A DNA stretch of 5,698 bases, from contig DASPKX010000008.1 of the NCBI GenBank assembly GCA_035627835.1, forward strand, positions 1 through 5,698. Reading direction: 5' to 3'. The translations under genes were made by a program, and so were the position numbers. How positions within the stretch are numbered: the first letter of the stretch is position 1; every line of letters starts with the position of its first letter. This document shows, in pieces, positions 1-5,071 of the stretch. The DNA comes from DASPKX01 sp035627835 (lineage in GTDB: Bacteria; Verrucomicrobiota; Verrucomicrobiia; Limisphaerales; SXQI01). The notes under the pieces were generated by a model. That model did no database searches, was not told where the DNA came from, and saw nothing but the letters and a program-made list of their open reading frames with translations.

Positions 1-35
1 CAGATGTCTGCGGATGTCCTCTTTCTCTTCTGAGG
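1..35. repeat. ATCTGCG-family interspersed repeat, copy 1 (cut by window edge)
   Basis: Positions 7-20 read TCTGCGGATGTCCT, identical to positions 1303-1316 in the gap after frr. The copy lies directly past the 3' end of the minus-strand tRNA-Tyr gene. It is truncated by the window start, so its full structure cannot be judged. It is read as a member of the same family as the elements at 1177-1316 and 2824-2862. Confidence 0.5.
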
Positions 36-39
36 GAGA

Positions 40-125
40 TGGTGGTAGGAACTGGATTCGAACCAGTGAAGGCGTAAGCCAGCAGATTTACAGTCTGCCC
101 CCGTTGGCCACTTGGGTATCCTACC
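40..125 (-). tRNA. tRNA-Tyr (anticodon GTA), CCA encoded
   Basis: Read on the minus strand, this 86-base gene folds as a complete class II tRNA. The acceptor arm is GGTAGGA (119-125 on the plus strand) pairing with TCCTACC (44-50), followed by discriminator A and a genome-encoded CCA (40-42). The anticodon stem GCAGA/TCTGC encloses the loop CTGTAAA, giving anticodon GTA at 89-91, which reads tyrosine codons. The long variable arm between anticodon and T stems is expected of bacterial tRNA-Tyr, and the T arm carries the TTCGAAT loop. The length fits bacterial tRNA-Tyr at about 85 bases. It stands alone, with no second tRNA in the window. Confidence 0.97.
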
Positions 126-136
126 CCCGCGAACAT

Positions 137-158
137 GGCAGCCATTTGAGGGGCTGCC
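137..158 (-). other. Hairpin in the tRNA-Tyr 5' leader
   Basis: A perfect 7-bp stem, GGCAGCC (137-143) with GGCTGCC (152-158), closes an 8-base loop. It sits 11 bases before the mature 5' end of the minus-strand tRNA, inside the presumed precursor leader. It may help present the leader to RNase P or keep it from mispairing with the tRNA. That role is inferred; the stem itself is plain in the sequence. Confidence 0.45.
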
Positions 159-173
159 GAAAAGCATGAAACA

Positions 174-200
174 AGTATTTCAAAGCCCTCCCCTTGTCAA
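174..200 (-). promoter_or_regulatory. Candidate sigma70-type promoter of tRNA-Tyr
   Basis: On the minus strand there is a perfect TTGACA (-35, at 195-200) and a 4-of-6 match AATACT (-10, at 174-179). The 15-base spacer is short, which lowers confidence. Initiation would fall near 167 and give a leader of roughly 40 bases before the tRNA 5' end at 125. Confidence 0.35.
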
Positions 201-449
201 ACGATTGCGCCACCCTTTTTCCGCTTTGAACTAGCGCGGAGTTTCCCCGCTTACGCCCAGCCCCCATCCACTCGCGGCATTACCCCGATGCATGGCGACA
301 GGCCCCCTGTTCAGCCGGGCGCCTAAGCTCAACCGAAGACGCGCCCAACAGCTCGTCAGGGTATTCCTTAACGTAAATAGAAACACCCGGCTCATGGCCA
401 ATACCCTCAGCCAGAGGGAATATTGAACCATAGAACAAGGAGGCTGTTT
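201..449. other. Non-coding gap between the divergent tRNA-Tyr and micro-ORF/TPR unit
   Basis: I see no credible gene here. A minus-strand open frame at 231-485 runs antisense to the strong ribosome site and start of the micro-ORF and has no recognisable domain, so I treat it as chance. The stretch nearest the micro-ORF (358-423) holds competing inverted repeats, listed separately. I could not find a convincing -35/-10 pair for the plus-strand genes. Confidence 0.5.
358..424 (+). promoter_or_regulatory. Mutually exclusive stems upstream of the micro-ORF
   Basis: AGGGTATT (358-365) is the reverse complement of AATACCCT (400-407). The latter overlaps CCCTC (404-408), which can instead pair with GAGGG (414-418) across a 5-base loop. 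TATTCC (362-367) can also pair with GGAATA (417-422). The same segments thus have alternative partners just before the AAGGAGG site at 437-443. This resembles a folding switch in an untranslated leader. It is an inference from pairing only; no transcription start is known, and short complementarities of this size can arise by chance. Confidence 0.3.
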
Positions 450-524
450 ATGAGCGACTGGAACGAAACGGAGTGGTTCGAACAATGGTTGAAGATGGCC
501 CGTAAACAGGACGCAAATGAATAG
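450..524 (+). CDS. 24-aa micro-ORF with strong ribosome site, upstream of TPR gene
   Basis: ATG at 450 is preceded by a full AAGGAGG (437-443) with a 6-base spacer, the strongest ribosome site in the window. The frame gives 24 residues beginning MSDWNETEWFEQW and ends at TAG 522-524. The peptide is hydrophilic and charged, has no signal or membrane segment, and contains three tryptophans (residues 4, 9, 13). Only 9 bases separate its stop from the GTG at 534, so it is probably cotranscribed and perhaps translationally coupled with the TPR protein. I do not recognise it. It could be a functional small protein, a leader peptide that controls the downstream gene, or simply a ribosome-loading device. 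The SD and spacing are seen; expression is inferred. Confidence 0.55.
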   Translation: MSDWNETEWFEQWLKMARKQDANE

Positions 525-533
525 CAGGAGAAA

Positions 534-1088
534 GTGACGACAATGAAAAGCTTACCACAATCAGATAGTTTCCTGCTCCAAGCCGCGGAAGGGTGGCTGA
601 TGTTGGGGAATCCAGTCGAAGCGAACGAGGAGTTGGAAAAGATTACCTCAAATTACCGTTACCACCCCGCTGTCCTGGCGGTCCGCTGGCAGGTTTACGC
701 CGCCGCCGAATGGTGGGAAGCGGCCTGGGTCGTTTCCAAAGCCCTGTGCGATCTGGTGCCAGATTGCCCCGAAGCGTGGATTTGCCAGGCCAACACCCTG
801 CGCAAGCATCGCGGCTTGCTCGAAGCCCGCGAGCTGCTTCTCGGTGTGGTCGACAAGTTTTCGGACAACGCAGTCGTGCGCTACAACCTGGCCTGCTACT
901 GCGCCCAGCTCGGTTTGCTCGACGAAGCCTCAGCCTGGCTGATTAAGGCTTTCGAGATGAAGAACACCATGCCTCTGCGCCTCGCAGCGGTTTACGACAC
1001 TGACCTGAAGCCGCTCTGGGACAAGATCGGCAAGTGCGACGTGCTCGCGGTGGAAGTTTCACTCAAGCAAGCTGAGACCACAGTTTAG
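534..1088 (+). CDS. Tetratricopeptide-repeat (TPR) protein, Trp-rich
   Basis: This 184-residue protein is built almost wholly of paired helices typical of TPR solenoids. The pairs lie at roughly residues 10-37, 45-73, 79-108 and 113-142, with characteristic small and aromatic positions such as AWICQANTLR and VRYNLACYCAQLG. It closes with a YDTDLKPLW segment of the kind that caps some TPR arrays. No signal peptide or membrane helix is visible, so it is probably a cytoplasmic protein-binding scaffold with an unknown partner. It has eight tryptophans, unusually many for its length. The start is uncertain. GTG 534 lies only 3 bases after AGGAG (526-530), while ATG 543 lies 12 bases after it, which would shorten the protein by three residues. 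It follows the micro-ORF closely and is likely cotranscribed with it. Confidence 0.85.
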   Translation: MTTMKSLPQSDSFLLQAAEGWLMLGNPVEANEELEKITSNYRYHPAVLAVRWQVYAAAEWWEAAWVVSKALCDLVPDCPEAWICQANTLRKHRGLLEARELLLGVVDKFSDNAVVRYNLACYCAQLGLLDEASAWLIKAFEMKNTMPLRLAAVYDTDLKPLWDKIGKCDVLAVEVSLKQAETTV

Positions 1089-1117
1089 ACGCTACGCAAC
1101 GCATCGAAAACGGGGGG

Positions 1118-1154
1118 AATAAGCCTCGGGGGAGTCAATCCACCGAGGCTTGTT
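1118..1154. terminator. Likely bidirectional terminator between TPR gene and frr
   Basis: AAGCCTCGG (1121-1129) pairs perfectly with CCGAGGCTT (1143-1151). The stem can extend inward past one mismatch (GGA with TCC) and outward through a T-G and two A-T pairs. The T tracts are short on both sides (CTTGTTCG on plus, CTTATTCC on minus), so it is not a textbook intrinsic terminator. Its place between two convergent genes, 33 bases past the TPR stop, suits stopping transcription from both directions. Confidence 0.6.
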
Positions 1155-1176
1155 CGTGTACTGAGGAAAGAAAAAA

Positions 1177-1316
1177 GGAAGTCCGCAGAGATTTCGCAGA
1201 TTTCAGAGATTGAGAAGGGAAACAAATCAAAGAGAGATCACGGCAAGTTTCCACGTTCGGCGAGTTCCTGCTCTCTGTCCTAATCTGCGCAAATCTGCGA
1301 AATCTGCGGATGTCCT
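1177..1316. repeat. ATCTGCG-family repeat, copy 2, with two inverted arms
   Basis: The right arm (about 1281-1316) contains three near-tandem units: ATCTGCGCAA, ATCTGCGAA, ATCTGCGGATG. The left arm (about 1177-1212) carries the reverse complement of the same series, including TTTCGCAGATTT, with small indels. The arms enclose about 70 bases of unrelated sequence, so the whole could fold as a long imperfect hairpin. It fills the gap beyond the frr stop. It encodes no protein I can support, and a minus-strand open frame across it is probably chance. It resembles the non-coding interspersed repeats found between genes in many bacterial chromosomes. Confidence 0.6.
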
Positions 1317-1330
1317 GTCCTCCGCCCAAC

Positions 1331-1891
1331 TCACACCGTCATGATTTCTTTTTCTTTCTGCACAGTCGCGGCGTCGATCTTGGCGATATACTGATCCGTC
1401 AGCTTTTGGACTTCCTTCTCTGCCATTTCCGCTTCGTCTTCGCTGATCGTGCCGTCTTTGGTCTCTTTCTTCAGGGCTTCCATCGCGTCACGGCGCACGT
1501 GGCGCACGGCCACACGTCCATCTTCCGCCATCTTGCGGACAATCTTCGTGAACTCCTGGCGCCGCTCGGTGCTCAGTTCAGGCAGCACGATGCGGATGAA
1601 CTTCTTGTCCACCGCCGGATTCAACCCCAGGTTCGCGCTTTGAATCGCTTTCTGGATCGGCCCAACAGTGTTCGCATCCCAAGGCTGAATGAGCAGCACG
1701 CGCGACTCCGGCGTCGTGATGCCCGCCAGCTCGCGAATGCGCATCATCGAGCCATAAACATCCACCTGGATGTTTTCCACCAGGCTCGGCGATGCTTTTC
1801 CGGTGCGGATGCTTGTGAACTCATGCCGCACGACCTCTTCGGTCTTCGTCATTTTTTCTTCCGCTTCCAGTAAGATGTCATCCAATGGCAT
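1331..1891 (-). CDS. frr: Ribosome recycling factor
   Basis: RRF works with EF-G to split the post-termination ribosome into subunits in the cytoplasm so that it can start a new round. The 186-residue product matches the usual family length of about 185 and aligns end to end. The N-terminal helix holds an IRTGKASPSLVENI block (residues 28-41), the beta/alpha domain II spans roughly residues 31-104, and the long C-terminal helices include VAVRHVRRDAMEAL (127-140) and ISEDEAEMAEKEVQKLTDQYI (149-169), a pattern shared with E. coli RRF. It lies 39 bases after pyrH on the same strand, the common pyrH-frr order, and probably shares its promoter. No SD is apparent before ATG 1889-1891. It ends 14 bases from the inverted repeat element. 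Confidence 0.98.
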   Translation of the reverse strand: MPLDDILLEAEEKMTKTEEVVRHEFTSIRTGKASPSLVENIQVDVYGSMMRIRELAGITTPESRVLLIQPWDANTVGPIQKAIQSANLGLNPAVDKKFIRIVLPELSTERRQEFTKIVRKMAEDGRVAVRHVRRDAMEALKKETKDGTISEDEAEMAEKEVQKLTDQYIAKIDAATVQKEKEIMTV

Positions 1892-1930
1892 AGGCGTGAG
1901 AGTAAGGATGCTGCGCGAAATTGTTAAGCT

Positions 1931-2692
1931 TTACGATGTGACCAACGTGCCGACCTCTTCACCCATCACTACCCGCTTCAGGTTCCCGGGGCCGTTCATA
2001 TCAAAAACAATGATCGGCATCTTGTTATCCATGCATAGGGAGAACGCCGTCGAATCCATCACCTTTAATTGCTTTTGCAGCGCGTCGATGTAACGGATCT
2101 GCGGAAAGCGCGTCGCTTTCGGATTCTTCTTCGGATCGCTATCGTAAATACCATCGACCTTGGTCGCCTTTAAAATGACCTCCGCCCCCATTTCATTGGC
2201 GCGCAACGCAGCCGTCGTGTCGGTAGAGAAATAGGGGTTCCCTGTGCCGCCACCGAAAATGATGACGCGCCCCTTTTCCAAATGCCGCACCGCTCGGCGG
2301 CGGATAAAAGGCTCCGCCACCTGGGACATCGCAATCGCGCTTTGCACACGCGTTGGCACCCCCACCTTTTCCAAGGCATCCTGCAAGGCCAGGGAGTTGA
2401 TCACCGTCCCAAGCATCCCCATGTAATCCGCTGTGGCGCGCTCAATGCCGCGCTCGCTGCCGGCCAAACCGCGGAAAATATTCCCGCCGCCCACCACAAT
2501 GATCACTTCCACCCCAAGCTCCCGGACTTCCTTGATCTGCTTGGCCATGGAATAAATCGCTTCAGGAGAAATGCCCACCCCCTCCTCTCCGCCCAGCGCT
2601 TCCCCGCTCAACTTCAAGAGGATGCGTTTATACTTGGCAGACTTTTTTGGCGGACGCGCGCCGCGGCTGGCAGGAAGCTTTTTCGGTGTCAT
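1931..2692 (-). CDS. pyrH: Uridylate kinase (UMP kinase), bacterial PyrH type
   Basis: PyrH phosphorylates UMP to UDP with ATP in pyrimidine nucleotide synthesis and acts as a cytoplasmic hexamer of the amino-acid-kinase fold. Counting from ATG 2692 (253 residues), the signatures are KLSGEAL (27-33), VGGGNIFRG (67-75), ADYMGMLGTVIN (88-99), GGTGNPYFSTDTTAALRA (148-165), KVDGIYDSDP (178-187) and MDSTAFSLCMDN (212-223). The open frame continues up to a TTG at 2737, but that codon falls inside the spacer of a good promoter (2728-2756), so ATG 2692 is the sensible start. Even so, the protein has about 17 extra basic residues before the usual AKYKRILLKLSG opening. No SD is evident. It heads a two-gene unit with frr. 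Confidence 0.97.
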   Translation of the reverse strand: MTPKKLPASRGARPPKKSAKYKRILLKLSGEALGGEEGVGISPEAIYSMAKQIKEVRELGVEVIIVVGGGNIFRGLAGSERGIERATADYMGMLGTVINSLALQDALEKVGVPTRVQSAIAMSQVAEPFIRRRAVRHLEKGRVIIFGGGTGNPYFSTDTTAALRANEMGAEVILKATKVDGIYDSDPKKNPKATRFPQIRYIDALQKQLKVMDSTAFSLCMDNKMPIIVFDMNGPGNLKRVVMGEEVGTLVTS

Positions 2693-2727
2693 CTGAGTTG
2701 GGATCTGTTCCGGTCGAAACCCGCGTG

Positions 2728-2756
2728 TTTGTACCAAGCCGCCCGCTCATCGTCAA
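2728..2756 (-). promoter_or_regulatory. sigma70-type promoter of pyrH-frr
   Basis: On the minus strand, TTGACG (-35, 2751-2756; 5 of 6) and TACAAA (-10, 2728-2733; 4 of 6) are separated by exactly 17 bases. Initiation near 2721 gives a short leader of about 28 bases before ATG 2692. This placement rules out the upstream TTG start for pyrH. It is the best promoter candidate in the window, though unproven. Confidence 0.55.
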
Positions 2757-2823
2757 ACAACCCCAAGCCCACCTGTTCGAGGAACCCAGTTCACCTCTGC
2801 TTAACCCCTGATCCTTCCTGTCT

Positions 2824-2862
2824 TCATCTGCGAAAATCGGGAAAATCTGCGGATTATTTCCT
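2824..2862. repeat. ATCTGCG-family repeat, copy 3
   Basis: The units ATCTGCGAAA, ATCGGGAAA and ATCTGCGGAT follow in tandem, with the last including AAATCTGCGGAT (2843-2854), identical to 1300-1311. It lies in the 222-base gap between the divergent pyrH and ggt genes and shows no inverted partner arm. It lies upstream of the pyrH promoter and before the ggt start, so it may be part of the ggt 5' untranslated region. Confidence 0.5.
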
Positions 2863-2914
2863 CCCCTTTCCGACTCGCCCAAACGCCTGCGTCCGCGCTA
2901 AACTCGGTGCAACC

Positions 2915-4771
2915 ATGCGCCCCTTGCTCTTCTTCACGGCTATTCTCGTTGCTTTGGCCAACACCCACGCCCAGGAAAAGCCGCACAAACCCGTGCTTCA
3001 TGGCCAACATTGGATCGCCATCACCGGCAAGCCTGCGGGCGCCACTGCCGGAGCGCGCATATTCGAGAAGGGCGGCAACGCCATTGACGCAGCCTGCGCC
3101 ATGCTCGCTGTCGTTTGCACCATGTACGATGACGTCGCCTGGGGCGGCGAATGCCAGGCGCTCATCTACAACCCCCAAGCCAAAAAAGTCGTTGGCATCA
3201 ATGGCCTTGGCTGGGCTCCCACGGGCGCGACCCCCCAATTCTTCAAAGATCGCGGCATGGCTTACCCACCAAGCGATGGCGCTCTCGCTGCCGTGACTCC
3301 AGGCAATCCCGGCGCGCTCATGCTGATGCTCGCGGAGTTTGGCACTCGCTCGCTGCAAGAAGTGCTCGAGCCCGCCATGCAAATGGCTGCTGGCTATCCC
3401 ATTGATCAGGAGCTGGTCAGCAAGATTAACAATCCCACCAACAAAACGAAGCTCCTCAACTGGCCAGATGCCCGCCGCGTCTTCTACCCACATCCCAGCG
3501 ACGGCGCGCCCAAGCCTGGCGAAATCTGGCGCCAACCAGACCTTCTGGCCACCTTGCAAAAGCTCGTGGATGCTGAAGCCCAGGCGCTCGCTCAGGGCAA
3601 AAGCCGGCACCAAGCAATCGAAGCTGCTTTCAACCGCTTTTATAAAGGCGACATCGCCCAGGAGTTCGTGCGCGGCTCCCAAGAACTGGGCGGCCTTCAC
3701 ACCCTTGAGGATCTTGCCGAATGGAAGCCGCGCATCGAAGAACCCGTGCAGACCTCCTACCGTGGGGTCGATGTCTATAAACTCACCGTCTGGACGCAGG
3801 GTCCGGCCATGCTTCAAGCCGTCAACATCCTTGAGAATTTCGACCTCGCTTCCATGGGCTACAACAGCTCCCGTTACATCCATCACCTCTGCCAGGCGAT
3901 GAACCTCGCCTTTGCCGACCGCGATTTCTACTACGGTGATCCTACAGTTCCTCCCGCCGAGCCAATCGCCGGCCTCCTTTCCAAGGATTACGCCAAAGCC
4001 CGCGCCAAGACCATCAACCTCACCGCCAACGATCCCGAGGCCAAGCCGGGCGATCCGTTCCCGTTCCAACACGGAAAGAACCCGCACCTGAAGTTCCTCG
4101 AAAAATGGGGCGAGCCTCTCACGAATGCCGCCCATGTTCACGCAAAGGAGCGATCGATCGCTTCTGCTGATTTCGACACAGTTTTCCGCTCCGGCACGAC
4201 CTCGATTCAGGCCGCCGACAAAACGGGCTGGGTGATTTCCGTCACTCCGAGCGGTGGCTGGCTCCCCGTCCCAGTCGCGGGCAAGACAGGCATCGGCATG
4301 AGCCAACGCATGCAAAGCTTCGTCCTTGATGAGCGCGAGAATCCCTACAACGTCGTCGCCCCGCGCAAGCAGCCTCGCGTAACCCTCACCCCCACGCTCG
4401 CTTTCAAAAACAACAAACCCTTCCTCTGCTTCTCAGTTCAAGGCGGCGACACCCAGGATCAAAACCTCCTTCAGTTTTTCCTGAACATGGTTGAGTTCGG
4501 CATGACTGTGCAGGAGGCCTGCGAGGCGGCAAACATCACCAGCTACCAGATGCGTGCCTCCTTCGGGAAACACGATTCACAGCCCGGCCGCCTGACGTTG
4601 AACGAGCAAGTCCCCGACTGGGTCCGCCGCGAGCTGAGGAAGATGGGCTACAAACTCGATTTCGCCCGCCGCACCTCCGGCCCAATCACCGCGATCTACT
4701 TCGATCACGATCACGGCACAATGTGGGGCGGCGCCAGCAACGACGGCGACGACTACGGCCTGGCCTGGTAA
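2915..4771 (+). CDS. ggt: Secreted gamma-glutamyltransferase-family protein with divergent substrate pocket
   Basis: The 618-residue protein belongs to the gamma-glutamyltransferase family of Ntn-hydrolases, which cleave themselves to expose a threonine nucleophile and act on gamma-glutamyl compounds such as glutathione. MRPLLFFTAILVALANTHA (1-19) is a signal peptide, so it is exported, probably to the periplasm. Family landmarks include KGGNAIDAACA (52-62), AAVTPGNPGAL (125-135), NLAFADRDFYYGDP (330-343), the cleavage site SGTTS with likely nucleophile Thr428, and the VQGGD oxyanion region (508-512). By eye, the classical gamma-glutamyl-binding residues are replaced (E. coli Arg114, Asp433, Ser462), so the true substrate may differ. 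ATG 2915 is chosen for the signal peptide; no SD is visible. The frame stays open far upstream, antisense to pyrH, without coding meaning. It is divergent from pyrH. Confidence 0.9.
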   Translation: MRPLLFFTAILVALANTHAQEKPHKPVLHGQHWIAITGKPAGATAGARIFEKGGNAIDAACAMLAVVCTMYDDVAWGGECQALIYNPQAKKVVGINGLGWAPTGATPQFFKDRGMAYPPSDGALAAVTPGNPGALMLMLAEFGTRSLQEVLEPAMQMAAGYPIDQELVSKINNPTNKTKLLNWPDARRVFYPHPSDGAPKPGEIWRQPDLLATLQKLVDAEAQALAQGKSRHQAIEAAFNRFYKGDIAQEFVRGSQELGGLHTLEDLAEWKPRIEEPVQTSYRGVDVYKLTVWTQGPAMLQAVNILENFDLASMGYNSSRYIHHLCQAMNLAFADRDFYYGDPTVPPAEPIAGLLSKDYAKARAKTINLTANDPEAKPGDPFPFQHGKNPHLKFLEKWGEPLTNAAHVHAKERSIASADFDTVFRSGTTSIQAADKTGWVISVTPSGGWLPVPVAGKTGIGMSQRMQSFVLDERENPYNVVAPRKQPRVTLTPTLAFKNNKPFLCFSVQGGDTQDQNLLQFFLNMVEFGMTVQEACEAANITSYQMRASFGKHDSQPGRLTLNEQVPDWVRRELRKMGYKLDFARRTSGPITAIYFDHDHGTMWGGASNDGDDYGLAW

Positions 4772-4807
4772 TCATCCTTAACGGACTCATGCAAAAATGC
4801 GCTTGTG

Positions 4808-4826
4808 AATGAGACTGAGTCTCATT
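4808..4826. promoter_or_regulatory. Fur-like operator palindrome 1
   Basis: AATGAGACTGAGTCTCATT is a perfect 19-bp palindrome of two 9-base arms around a central G. Its outer letters match the AATGA...TCATT frame of Fur boxes known from gammaproteobacteria. With the second copy 33 bp away and a siderophore receptor downstream, an iron-responsive repressor site is the best reading. It could also form a stem with a TGA triloop followed by TTTAG, so a role in ending ggt transcription cannot be excluded. Confidence 0.65.
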
Positions 4827-4841
4827 TAGCTTACCTCGCAC

Positions 4842-4858
4842 TTGAGACCAAGTCTCAA
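4842..4858. promoter_or_regulatory. Fur-like operator palindrome 2
   Basis: TTGAGACCAAGTCTCAA has perfect 7-base arms around CAA and shares the TGAGAC-N3-GTCTCA core with palindrome 1. Centre-to-centre distance is 33 bp, about three helical turns, so both would face the same side of the DNA. Its TTGAGA (4842-4847) is also a 5-of-6 match to a -35 hexamer, but I found no convincing -10 at a normal distance. Confidence 0.62.
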
Positions 4859-4907
4859 CCGATGGGGTTATTCAAATTCAACTAAAGATTCGACGAGGAG
4901 AACAGAA

Positions 4908-4988
4908 GTGGAACCTCAGAAAGCGAACTATTCCCTAAGCATGGCTTTTGATTGCAATGCGCCGACAGAACGCGGAGCGGAACACTGA
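4908..4988 (+). CDS. 26-aa leader ORF between Fur-like sites and receptor gene
   Basis: GTG at 4908 follows GAGGAG (4895-4900) with a 7-base spacer, a good ribosome site in a region where the receptor gene itself has none. The frame encodes 26 residues starting (M)EPQKANYSLSMAFDC and stops at TGA 4986-4988. No domain, signal or membrane segment is visible. The stop lies within ACACT, which pairs with AGTGT downstream, so translation through the ORF would disturb the following hairpins. It may be a regulatory leader peptide, a small protein, or a chance frame. It ends 83 bases before the receptor start. Confidence 0.35.
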   Translation: MEPQKANYSLSMAFDCNAPTERGAEH

Positions 4989-5025
4989 GGACTAGTGTCG
5001 GCCTTCGCCCGGGGCTGCAGAGCCC
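4961..5025 (+). promoter_or_regulatory. Competing hairpins in the receptor gene leader
   Basis: GCCGACA (4961-4967) pairs with TGTCGGC (4996-5002). ACACT (4982-4986) can instead pair with AGTGT (4994-4998), so these two stems exclude each other. A third hairpin, GGGCT (5012-5016) with AGCCC (5021-5025) around GCAG, follows. No T tract follows, so an intrinsic terminator is not supported. The stems could shape translation of the leader ORF or receptor, or they could belong to an unrecognised GC-rich repeat. Confidence 0.35.
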
Positions 5026-5071
5026 ATCTACCAAGCTTTAAAACCACAACAATAAACACCGAAACTAAACC

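Noticed and set aside
231..485. 84-codon minus-strand frame before the TPR unit
   Set aside because: It covers the strong AAGGAGG and start of the plus-strand micro-ORF in antisense, and has no recognisable feature or ribosome site.
1177..1316. CRISPR-like array suggested by recurring ATCTGCG units
   Set aside because: Units are only 9-11 bases, have no spacers of constant length, and occur in inverted arms. No cas genes are present.
1135..1329. 64-codon minus-strand frame between TPR gene and frr
   Set aside because: It consists largely of the inverted repeat arms, so its protein is just translated repeat.
1310..1873. 187-codon plus-strand frame opposite frr
   Set aside because: It is antisense to a full-length, well conserved ribosome recycling factor and its protein is low-complexity His/Arg/Phe-rich with no known domain.
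2628..2882. 84-codon minus-strand frame across the pyrH upstream region
   Set aside because: It overlaps the pyrH start in another frame and spans the pyrH promoter and repeat copy 3. There is no domain, and its composition looks like chance.
2282..2914. Upstream extension of the ggt frame over pyrH
   Set aside because: These 211 codons run antisense to the conserved PyrH coding region and precede a good signal peptide start at 2915. The family needs no such N-terminal part.
2801..4315. Long minus-strand open frame of 504 codons opposite ggt
   Set aside because: It lies antisense to a clear GGT-family gene with signal peptide and catalytic motifs, shows no domain of its own, and is the kind of mirror frame GC-rich codon use creates.
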